From positions 55,237-119,236 of the forward strand of contig JAPKAD010000007.1 in assembly GCA_028825445.1 (NCBI GenBank): a stretch of DNA of 64,000 nucleotides, written 5' to 3'. This DNA comes from Octadecabacter sp. Its GTDB lineage: Bacteria; Pseudomonadota; Alphaproteobacteria; Rhodobacterales; Rhodobacteraceae. Shown piece by piece: positions 10,468-18,587 of the stretch; the stretch's first letter is position 1, and every line of letters starts with the position of its first letter. The position numbers and the translations under genes were made by a program. Below the pieces are notes generated by a model that ran no database searches, had not been told where the DNA came from, and saw only the letters and a list, made by a program, of their open reading frames with translations.

Positions 10468-12034
10468 GTGCTATCCCATCTTTACGTGGATCGCTGGCTC
10501 CTTCGAGGACGCCATCATCACGCAACACAATTGCCTGCGCCCCACCAATCGGAGTTTCAGCACGTTTGATGATGTGACCTTTGTCGGCCAATCCCTGAGC
10601 AACATCATCATTATACCCATTTTCCACTGTTAATCCGCCATTTTCTGCAAAGCATCTTGGCGCATCTATGGCTGTTTGCGCATCCATGCCAAAATCTTCC
10701 ATGTTGGTCAGTAATCGCGCATGGCCGCATGGCTGGTACGCCCCGCCCATAACGCCGAATGGCATTTCGATCTTTCCAACACGTTTGACCATGCCTGGGA
10801 TGATCGTGTGCAGTGGGCGTTTGTTGCCCATCGCCTCATTTTCGTGGCCTTCTTCTAAGGTGAAACCTGCGGCGCGGTTCTGAAATAAGATGCCAAATTT
10901 GTCAGACGCAAAACCTGATCCAAACGAGTGAAAGATGGAATATATAAGTGAAACACACATGCGGTCTTTATCGACTACAGTGATGTAAACAGTATCTTTG
11001 TGCACTGCCTCAGTACCCGGCAGGGACGGGGGAAGGGCTGTGTTAGGGTCGATTAAGCTCGCCAATTTCACAGCGGTGTCGGGAGAAAGCATATGATCCA
11101 GACGTACGGTGTGATCAAGGTCGGCAATGACACGGTCGCGGGTGTCATAGGCAAGCTTGGATGCTTCTGCTTCTAGATGCGCACGTTGTGTGCCCATCGG
11201 ATCCAGGCCCGCGATATTAAAGTGCTTAAGAATGTTAAGAATCAGAATCGCCGTCGCACCTTGGCCATTTGGTGGGTGTTCGACCAGTTCGATTCCTTTA
11301 TATGTGCCAGATAATGGCGTGGTATAGTCGCTACGTACGTTGGCAAAGTCATCCAAAGTATGGGTGCCGCCTGCCACTTTTAGGGATGCAACCATGTCTT
11401 GTGCCACTTCGCCTTCGTAGAACCCCGCGCGCCCCTCCACCGCCACACGTCGCAGGACATCTGCCTGACCGAATGCACGAAATTTTTGGCCAACAATCAG
11501 TGGTTTGTCCTGTACCATAAAATGTGTCCGCCCCGCCCCGTGAAGCGTTGCGCCGGACTGTGCATAGTCAAATGCAACCCTTGGTGCGATCGGCACGCCT
11601 GTTTCTGCATAATGGATAGCGGGTGCAAGTATTGCCTTAAGTCCAATTTTTCCATGATCATTGGATAACCTGATAAAACCGTCCATAGCACCAGGCAGAC
11701 TGATTGCGTGTACAGATGTCAGGGGCAAAATATCCAAACCACTTGCTCGCAGTTTTGTAGCGTCCAATCCAGCTGGTGCACGACCGGATGCATTCAACGC
11801 GTGTACATTATTGCTGCCTGCTAAACTGAACAGACAAAATGCATCACCACCGATGCCAGTGGACTGCGGTTCACAGATGCCAAGCAAAACAGCCCCTGCG
11901 ATGGCTGCATCCATGGCATTACCGCCTGCTTCTAGAATTTGTACCGCAACTTTGGCGGCAAGCGGATGCGACGTGGCGCAGATGCCATTATTTGCAAAGA
12001 CTGCTGATCTGCCTGGTTGTTGAAAATTCCGCAT
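10457..12034 (-). CDS. Gamma-glutamyltransferase-family protein (Ntn hydrolase)
   Basis: Gamma-glutamyltranspeptidase-family enzyme of 525 residues. Family members self-cleave at a threonine that becomes the N-terminal nucleophile. Here T348 in KDTVYITVVDKDRM aligns with that residue, and GGNAMDAAIA near the N-terminus and GGAYQPCGHARLL are conserved regions. There is no obvious signal peptide, so a cytoplasmic acylase or hydrolase role is likelier than periplasmic glutathione breakdown. The start at 12034 follows GGGGAGAG; an upstream in-frame start at 12070 is not needed. The substrate is unknown. Confidence 0.85.
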   Translation of the reverse strand: MRNFQQPGRSAVFANNGICATSHPLAAKVAVQILEAGGNAMDAAIAGAVLLGICEPQSTGIGGDAFCLFSLAGSNNVHALNASGRAPAGLDATKLRASGLDILPLTSVHAISLPGAMDGFIRLSNDHGKIGLKAILAPAIHYAETGVPIAPRVAFDYAQSGATLHGAGRTHFMVQDKPLIVGQKFRAFGQADVLRRVAVEGRAGFYEGEVAQDMVASLKVAGGTHTLDDFANVRSDYTTPLSGTYKGIELVEHPPNGQGATAILILNILKHFNIAGLDPMGTQRAHLEAEASKLAYDTRDRVIADLDHTVRLDHMLSPDTAVKLASLIDPNTALPPSLPGTEAVHKDTVYITVVDKDRMCVSLIYSIFHSFGSGFASDKFGILFQNRAAGFTLEEGHENEAMGNKRPLHTIIPGMVKRVGKIEMPFGVMGGAYQPCGHARLLTNMEDFGMDAQTAIDAPRCFAENGGLTVENGYNDDVAQGLADKGHIIKRAETPIGGAQAIVLRDDGVLEGASDPRKDGIALGY

Positions 12035-12597
12035 GCTCTCTCCCCTGAATGACTGCAATCTTAGCACCATGATTGTTGGAGGAAAGGTAGTAGGAAATTA
12101 TTATTTTAGGGTGTCCTCGATATCGTGTACTGAGTGGAAGTGTGAATAAACGATGCCGTGGTTAGTCTATTTACCTAAAAACGTACTATAAAATTAAACT
12201 CAATTTTTTAAATATAAAAATTTTTGGAAAGTTTCATATTTAGCAGATTTTAAAATTAAAATAAATAAAGTGATGATCGTAGGGTATCTCGCGCATTGAT
12301 AGATGGGTTCTAGATTACAGTGTTGGGAATGCTAGCGCTGGCACTGCGCGGTACTGCGTTGAGGGTGGTAATCATCAGTTTTGATCAGATTACGCTCGGG
12401 AAAGCTAAGTGTATGCTGGTTCGGGCAAATAGAATTTATGACCAACGCGATATATGTGCTGCCAAAGATGTGCGCAGATTTGACATGGAACCGTTTTTTT
12501 GATGTTTTGCATGGGCTGGAAGGCGCCAATGATACATCGCGTTAGATAAACAGAATTGCTGTATAGCAAGCTGTTAATTATCATTTTACCCGTGTGG
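12035..12597. other. AT-rich gap upstream of the thiolase relic
   Basis: About 560 bases, very AT-rich in the first half (12170-12290). The N-terminal part of the decayed thiolase might lie in 12310-12597, but I could not match it with confidence. Confidence 0.4.
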
Positions 12598-13212
12598 CGC
12601 AAGACTAATACTCGCTACGGTCCCTGAAGTGGGGATTGATGCTAAAATTACAGTCGTGGTTGTGACGGGCAGAAAAGCGCAATTGACAGTGTCGGTTGAT
12701 GGGCATCCAGTAAACACGCAACTCAAATATGATTCCACTATTAAAGCCTTTTTTCGACAAGTAGCAGGGTATTGACGGCTAATATTTCCGCATTTTAAAA
12801 GAAACTGCAGCGCCCACTTTTGACGGTAAACGCAACTGATCTGCCAATTTGAGCTTACATCCACGACCATGCAAGACTCGTCTAAGTGCTAAATCTACTA
12901 ACGATCGCGCCCGTACTGGGGCACAAAATTGCTTTACTAACTTAGTTGGGACAAAAGCTCTGTTTATCTGTTGTGGGCTCATGAGTCCTTCTCTGTCGTA
13001 TTAATAGCGTTCATGCACGAGATGGATCTGCCGCGTGATATCATCAAAAATCAAAAGTGGTGCTTGTGCGCTTGAGAATTCGATTGGCAGATCCAGTGGA
13101 TAGAGCATTGTGACACTATTGTATGTCTTGCAAACCTACGATTTAAAAAGTGGCATCGCCTTGATCTGTATTGGGGATGGCGAAGGGACAGCAATTGCGA
13201 TTGAAAGGCTAA
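12598..13212 (+). pseudogene. Decayed acetyl-CoA acetyltransferase (thiolase)
   Basis: Two readable pieces of a thiolase of the PhaA/AtoB type. The left piece (about 12598-12775) contains TVVVTGRKAQLTVSVDGHP, which matches the middle of thiolases. The right piece (about 13005-13212) begins MHEMDLPRD, shifts frame, then reads GACALENSIGRSSG, a stop, VTLLYVLQTYDLKSGIAL and ICIGDGEGTAIAIERL. This is the normal thiolase C-terminus in order. The catalytic GHP of GACALGHPIGASG has become ENS, and there is at least one frameshift and one in-frame TAG, so the gene is dead. About 200 bases between the pieces could not be aligned. Confidence 0.75.
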
Positions 13213-13276
13213 GATCCATAATAGCTTTCTCTGACTTTAAAATACTCAAATCTGACAAACTCAAGTGGAATAGACC

Positions 13277-13735
13277 TTGCCTGATTACGACACACTCGCC
13301 AAGACCATCGCCAGCCTGACGGAGGGGGAAGATGACGCCGTCGCGTTGATGGCAACTGTTACCTGTGAGGTTCATCATTTCGATGTAAGATTTGATTGGA
13401 CGGGGTTTTATCGCGTAACGGAGCCAGACTTACTCAAAATTGGTCCTTATCAGGGCAGGCATGGCTGTCTGCAGATTCCGTTTTCACGAGGAGTATGTGG
13501 CACTGCAGCACGCACGGGCAAGGTGCAATTAATCCCAAATGTTGAGGCCTTTGAAGGGCACATTGCCTGCGCCACCTCTACGCGATCAGAACTGGTATTG
13601 CCAGTATTCAACGGGGTGGGTTTATTGATTGCGGTATTTGATATTGACAGTGATCAACTGGATGCTTTTACCGTTGAAGATGCTACGCAAATGGCTTCAA
13701 TCCTTAAGGTGGTTTTCAAAGCTGTAAATATATAA
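13277..13735 (+). CDS. msrC: Free methionine-(R)-sulfoxide reductase (GAF domain)
   Basis: Single-GAF-domain enzyme of 152 residues that reduces free methionine-(R)-sulfoxide. The three cysteines of the family are present at C64, C74 and C98, with the same 10- and 24-residue spacing as C84/C94/C118 of the E. coli enzyme. Motifs GPYQG, GRGVCGTAA-like SRGVCGTAA and FEGHIAC are conserved. The start is TTG at 13277 with AAGTGGAA upstream. The aspartate that usually follows HIAC is Ala here, a small deviation. It stands alone between two decayed genes. Confidence 0.9.
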   Translation: MPDYDTLAKTIASLTEGEDDAVALMATVTCEVHHFDVRFDWTGFYRVTEPDLLKIGPYQGRHGCLQIPFSRGVCGTAARTGKVQLIPNVEAFEGHIACATSTRSELVLPVFNGVGLLIAVFDIDSDQLDAFTVEDATQMASILKVVFKAVNI

Positions 13736-13848
13736 AATATGATTATTTAAAAAATACTCAGAATATTCACAAACTCGTAACGCGCCTTTGGTTAGACAGG
13801 GCGTCTGTACCAAGTGTTTTATGCGCCACCATAATAAATCCAAACGCT

Positions 13849-14338
13849 TGGGGCTGATATTTACGCCTTTTAAAAGGCGCACAAGCTAACGTTTTCTGGG
13901 TTAGTTGAAACATTGGATCGGTTAGTTGATGACTTAGCCAAGTTGAAGCCGTAAATTTCTGATTTAAGTCACATTGCATCTGTATTGGATGTATCGGTTT
14001 CCAGTCTGTTTCAAGCTGTTGTGGCGGAACGCAAGCAAAGCACACTTGTAAGGTTTGATGCGTGACGCCCCATTGGATCACGTCCTGTGGGCTTTGTTTA
14101 GGGTATTTTCTTCGTTGATTTGATTGATAATTTTAAATTGTTCGTTTAAATTTCAGCCTGGTAGTAAAATCTCTGAAGAAGTTGTGCACCCAACGCATGA
14201 GATTGGATACATCGTATTTGGTCGCCTTGATTTGTTGATCTCTGGCAAAACCTATTAGCTGGATGAATGCATACGCCGCGTCCTGCCTTTTGATCTAGGT
14301 TACCCCACGGCTATTTATTTAAAGTTGTGGTTTGAATG
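13849..14338 (+). pseudogene. Decayed HTH-cupin transcriptional regulator
   Basis: Reads as an XRE-type helix-turn-helix plus cupin regulator broken by stops and frameshifts. In order: KLTFSGLVETLDR (helix-turn-helix start), ISDLSHIASVLDVSVSSLF, VVAERKQSTLVRFDA, a stop, RPIGSRPVGFV, a stop, DLIDNFKLFV, a frameshift, then FQPGSKISEEVVHPTHEIGY and GRLDLLISGKTY of the cupin barrel, another stop and a poor remnant. At least four in-frame stops and two frameshifts make it non-functional. Such regulators commonly sit beside amine and one-carbon genes; this one lies upstream of the demethylation cassette on the same strand. Confidence 0.8.
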
Positions 14339-15061
14339 ACGTTTTAAGCAGGCGCCAGCTTCGCTCTGTTTGGAGTATTATTTGTCACCACTCTGGAGCC
14401 GAATGCAAAATTGCATTTCAAACAAAATGAGTCTGAGTTGTGTTCGTAGCTTGCCCTATTTAGTTGTGATCTTGACGGTGGATACTCTGTTTTTAGCATT
14501 GTAAGCAGTTGAGGTGATGGCGTTTTTTGTGGCGTCAGATGTGGCATTTTTAAAGTTAAAAATTATTGAGTCAGGGGTCTTGATCTTTTCTAGCCTTCGC
14601 AGTTGCGTTAATAAATCCCAAAGGCGTTGTTTGATATCTTGCTGCATTTAGCAATTTTGTGCAGCTTAAAGTGCCAATTGGCCCGCAAATATGGGTGAGT
14701 GTACTAACTGTATTGACACTTATGGGATGTAATTATTTTATATTTATTGTAATTAACGTTTGCGAGCACTTTGCTGGCTGGATTTGACGCACAATGGTAA
14801 TTTTTGTCATTCATGGCATCAGCCAATTCACGAGGGTACCGTAATGATCTGAGATTTACATCTAGGTCATTATGAACGCCGCGCAGTTTGATTTGAATTT
14901 AAAAACTAGGTCTGGACTTGACCACGTGCCATTGAGTCCAGTTTCAGTATCTGTGTTGTCATCATTTGACTGCCGCATGTTTGAAATTTGTTGATTAGAC
15001 GTTTATCCTTGAAGACTGACCAGCTTGGTACATGCCAGTCAACATTGTTCAATAATAAGTT
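14339..15061. other. Degenerate gap between two relic genes
   Basis: About 720 bases with no intact gene. It may contain the unreadable N-terminal half of the GFA-family relic, but I could not match any part to a family. Confidence 0.4.
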
Positions 15062-15240
15062 TGTAATCGTTGTGGATCAAGCCTGTTTTATCAAACTCAT
15101 GACAGTGCCAAAATTGGGAGTACAGTGGGTAGTTTTGATGTTACTATGGGTTAGATCGTGGGCTAGCATATCTTTGTTGCCGACAAGGGTGACTATTATG
15201 TCGTCGCGGACGACACGCCGCATTTCTTGAAGTACTGGGG
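15062..15240 (+). pseudogene. C-terminal remnant of a GFA-family (CENP-V/GFA zinc) protein
   Basis: In one frame starting at 15062 I read CNRCGSSLFYQTHDSAKIGS, then VGSFDVTMG, a stop, IVG, a stop, HIFVADKGDYYVVADDTPHF. This is the typical second half of GFA-family proteins: a zinc CxxCG followed by HIFVxxKGDYY and a D-x-P motif. Two in-frame TAG codons and the lack of a matching N-terminal half make it a pseudogene. Some GFA proteins act on S-hydroxymethylglutathione/formaldehyde, which would suit the adjacent demethylation genes. The remnant runs into the ribosome-binding site of the next gene. Confidence 0.7.
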
Positions 15241-15249
15241 AGTGAACTT

Positions 15250-17700
15250 TTGTCAGATTTGCCAACAACAGCTCGGGTGGTCATCATTGGTGGCGGTATT
15301 ATTGGCACGTCGACATTGTTTCATTTGGTTCGGGCGGGATGGTCTGACTGTGTGCTGATTGAAAAAAATGAACTAACGGCTGGTTCTACTTGGCATGCGG
15401 CTGGCAACTGTCCAAATTTTGCGCCCAACTGGGCGGTTATGAATATGCAACGTTATGGGTTGGAATTGTATCGCGGTTTGGCGGAAGATGTTGATTATCC
15501 GATGAACTACCATGTTACTGGATCGTTACGCTTGGCCCATTCCAAGGAACGGATGCAGGAATTTGCGAAGGTGTCTGGTCAAGCCCGACATCAGGGTCTT
15601 GAAATGAATATTTTAACAAATTCAGAAATCAAGGAACGCCACCCCTTTCTTGAAACACATGATCTTGTGGGTGGCATGTGGGATGCGTTGGACGGCGACA
15701 TTGACCCTGCGCAGCTCACACAGGCGCTGGCCAAAGGCGCGCGTGCGGCGGGTGGACATATTGAGCGGTTCTGCCCTGTGACGGGCATTGATAGAGATGG
15801 CGGCGAATGGATCATAGAAACTGACAAAGGTAATATCCGTGCCGAATACGTTGTCAACTGTGCGGGCTATTACGCGCAGCGCGTCGGTGAGATGTTTAAA
15901 CCTTTTGGTGGACGTACAGTGCCAATGGTTGTGATGAGCCATCAGTATCTGCTGACTGAACCGATTGCCGAGCTTGAAGCATGGACAAAGGAAGTCGGGC
16001 ATAAAGTCCCACTGGTGCGTGATGTCGATATTTCGTACTATTTACGGCAGGATAAATATGGTCTGAATCTTGGCCCATATGAGCGAAACTGTAAGGCGTA
16101 TTGGGTAACCCCGGACGACCCAATGCCTGATGATTTTTCATTCCAGCTGTATCCTGATGACTTAGATCGGCTGGAATTTTACATCGAAGATGCGATGGCA
16201 CGACTGCCGTTGTTGGGCGACGCGGGCATTGGCCGTAATATTAATGGTCCAATCCCCTATGCGCCTGATGGTCTTCCGGTGATTGGACCAATGCCCGGTG
16301 TAAAGAACGCGTTCGAGGCGCATTCTTTTACCTTTGGGATTGCCCAAGGTGGTGGCGCGGGTAAGGTCATGGCGGAATGGATCATGCATGGCGAAACTGA
16401 GATGGATATGTGGTCAGTTGATCCACGCCGCTACACTGATTTCACTGACCCTCATCATTGCTTGGCTAAAGCTATGGAAACTTATGGCCACGAATACGCA
16501 ATGCATTTCCCGCATCATGAATGGCCAGCGGGCCGTGACAAGAAACAGTCGACCTTGCAGTCGCGGTTGCAAGATGTAGGAGCGCAGTTTGGTGCCTATA
16601 ACGGTTGGGAACGTGCTAACTGGTTTGCCAAAGCCGGTGATGATAGAACTGAGAAATCAACGCAAACATGGGACCGTGATGGTCCGTGGGAATTGCGTAT
16701 TCGCGAAGAGGTTGAGGCGGTGCGTGATGGTTGTGGTATGTTGCCGATCACGGGATTAAGCCGCATTAAAATTGTAGGAGTTGGTGCCAAAGATTTTGTT
16801 GATGCTTTAACTGCATCGCGCCTTCCTGCTCGGGGCCGCGTTAGTCTTGCCTATTTCCCAGACAGCCGTGGTCGCATTCTTACGGAAACGTCAATTATGG
16901 TTTATAGTAATACTGAAGTTAGCCTGATCACTGCGGCAACAGCGCAGTGGCATGATGCTGAAATTTTCTTGCGCCAAGCCCCAGATGGGATCACAGTAAT
17001 AGACAATACCAATGAAACGGAATGTCTGTTGGTCACAGGGCCAAACGCCCGCAACATCCTGAAGCCTTTAGTTGTAGGGCACAATCTATCCAATCCGTGG
17101 TTGAGCACGAGTTTTTATGGGTCTGTCGCGGGACAACCATGTGCGTTGATCCGCATTTCGTTTGCTGGTGAATTGGGCTGGGAAATCCATGCCGCTCCCA
17201 ATTTGATGCCTGCTATTTGGGATGCCTTATCAGAAGTAGGTGTTGCTCCGTTTGGTATGTACGCGCTAAATTCGATGCGGATTGAAAAGGGATACCGTGC
17301 GTGGAAAGTCGATCTTTCAACCGATTATTCGCTGATCGAAGGTGGGCTTGATCGCTTTATCAAGTTTGACAAACCGCAGGACTTTCCGGGCAAGGCGGCA
17401 TTGCTGGCGGAAAAACAGCAAGGCCGAAATAAGGGGTTTGTCACGTTGGTTTTGGATGCAGGTAATATGGATGCACCGTATATGGCCCCAATCTGGTATG
17501 CTGGTGAAATTGTTGGTGAAGTCACGTCTTGCGCTATGGGATATCGCACCAATAAGTGTATCGCTTTAGGTATGGTTCGCGCTGATCTAATTCTGGTTGG
17601 CACTGAATTGGAGGTTGATGTCTATGGCAAACGTCACAAGGCAGTCGTGCAAGAAGATACCCCGCTTTGGGATCCCACAAATGAACGTATTAAGGTTTGA
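15250..17700 (+). CDS. FAD-dependent oxidoreductase/GcvT fusion (dimethylglycine/sarcosine dehydrogenase family)
   Basis: Protein of 816 residues with an N-terminal DAO-type flavoprotein domain (about 8-375; FAD motif VVIIGGGIIGTS) and a C-terminal GcvT-type folate-binding region (about 430-810). H49 in STWHAAG corresponds to the histidine that binds FAD covalently in mammalian dimethylglycine dehydrogenase. Family enzymes oxidatively demethylate N-methylglycines and pass the carbon to tetrahydrofolate. Residues after the histidine read NCPNF, unlike the paralogue at 18588, so the substrate may differ. The start is TTG at 15250 with GGGGAG upstream. The next gene follows after three bases. 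Confidence 0.85.
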   Translation: MSDLPTTARVVIIGGGIIGTSTLFHLVRAGWSDCVLIEKNELTAGSTWHAAGNCPNFAPNWAVMNMQRYGLELYRGLAEDVDYPMNYHVTGSLRLAHSKERMQEFAKVSGQARHQGLEMNILTNSEIKERHPFLETHDLVGGMWDALDGDIDPAQLTQALAKGARAAGGHIERFCPVTGIDRDGGEWIIETDKGNIRAEYVVNCAGYYAQRVGEMFKPFGGRTVPMVVMSHQYLLTEPIAELEAWTKEVGHKVPLVRDVDISYYLRQDKYGLNLGPYERNCKAYWVTPDDPMPDDFSFQLYPDDLDRLEFYIEDAMARLPLLGDAGIGRNINGPIPYAPDGLPVIGPMPGVKNAFEAHSFTFGIAQGGGAGKVMAEWIMHGETEMDMWSVDPRRYTDFTDPHHCLAKAMETYGHEYAMHFPHHEWPAGRDKKQSTLQSRLQDVGAQFGAYNGWERANWFAKAGDDRTEKSTQTWDRDGPWELRIREEVEAVRDGCGMLPITGLSRIKIVGVGAKDFVDALTASRLPARGRVSLAYFPDSRGRILTETSIMVYSNTEVSLITAATAQWHDAEIFLRQAPDGITVIDNTNETECLLVTGPNARNILKPLVVGHNLSNPWLSTSFYGSVAGQPCALIRISFAGELGWEIHAAPNLMPAIWDALSEVGVAPFGMYALNSMRIEKGYRAWKVDLSTDYSLIEGGLDRFIKFDKPQDFPGKAALLAEKQQGRNKGFVTLVLDAGNMDAPYMAPIWYAGEIVGEVTSCAMGYRTNKCIALGMVRADLILVGTELEVDVYGKRHKAVVQEDTPLWDPTNERIKV

Positions 17701-17703
17701 TTA

Positions 17704-18576
17704 ATGACGAAGATAACACTTTTAGATGGTGGTATGGGGCAGGAGCTGGTGCACCGCGCTGGTGACCGGCCCACGCCGCTCTGGTCAACGCAAGTGATGG
17801 TTGATCACCCTGGTATGGTAGCTAGCGTGCATCGTGATTTCGCCGCAGCAGGCGCCACTGTCGCCACTACCAACACCTATGCCATTCATCATGACCGTTT
17901 GGATGGCACTGCATTAGAAGGCAAGTTCAAGGAACTGCACCGCTTGGCTTTGGTAGAAGCGCGTGGCTTCAGTCGTGTAGCGGGATCAATTGGGCCGCTT
18001 GGAGCATCCTACCGTGCGGACCTTATGCCGATCCATGACGACGCTGTGGCTAAATTTGCTGAGGTGGCGTGCATTCTTGGTTCGCATGTTGATCTCATTA
18101 TTTGTGAAACAGTCGTTTCGCTGGCCCAAACACGCGCAATTTTGGAAGCAGTGCAAAATGTGGGTAAACCAATATGGATTGCGTTTTCAGTGTCTGATGG
18201 AGACGGCACAATGTTGCGATCTGGTGAAGCGCTTGCCGATGCAATGACGCTTATAAGCGTAGCTGAGGCTGTGATGGTAAATTGCTCAACGCCTGAAGTC
18301 ATCATTGCTGCGTTAGATGTTTTGGCAACGTTTGATAAGCCTTACGGCGCGTACGCCAATGGGTTTGAATCAATTACTGATGGGTTTCTTGAAGTAAATT
18401 CAACCGTTGATCAGTTAAAAATGAGACGTGATTTTACGCCAGACCTTTACGCTGATTATGCGATGCGTTGGGTTGATCATGGGGCTACAATTATTGGTGG
18501 TTGCTGCGAAGTCAGTCCCGCACATATTGCTGAAATTGCCAGCCGCCTTACTGACGCTGGGCACACTATCATTTAG
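17704..18576 (+). CDS. Homocysteine S-methyltransferase family protein (betaine-type candidate)
   Basis: Zinc-dependent methyltransferase of 290 residues with the homocysteine-binding TIM barrel. The zinc cysteines are C194 in VNCS and C267/C268 in GGCCEVSP, and the N-terminal LDGGMGQEL is conserved. The family moves a methyl group from glycine betaine, S-methylmethionine or similar donors to homocysteine, giving methionine. At 290 residues it is closer to MmuM-sized enzymes than to animal betaine methyltransferases (about 400). Its position between two dimethylglycine-dehydrogenase-like genes, three and eleven bases away, argues for betaine as donor; that is an inference. Confidence 0.85.
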   Translation: MTKITLLDGGMGQELVHRAGDRPTPLWSTQVMVDHPGMVASVHRDFAAAGATVATTNTYAIHHDRLDGTALEGKFKELHRLALVEARGFSRVAGSIGPLGASYRADLMPIHDDAVAKFAEVACILGSHVDLIICETVVSLAQTRAILEAVQNVGKPIWIAFSVSDGDGTMLRSGEALADAMTLISVAEAVMVNCSTPEVIIAALDVLATFDKPYGAYANGFESITDGFLEVNSTVDQLKMRRDFTPDLYADYAMRWVDHGATIIGGCCEVSPAHIAEIASRLTDAGHTII

Positions 18577-18587
18577 GGAACTGACAG

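Noticed and set aside
12779..12982. Minus-strand 67-codon frame within the thiolase relic region
   Set aside because: Looks somewhat protein-like, but it lies opposite the dead thiolase, has no recognised family and no conserved neighbours.
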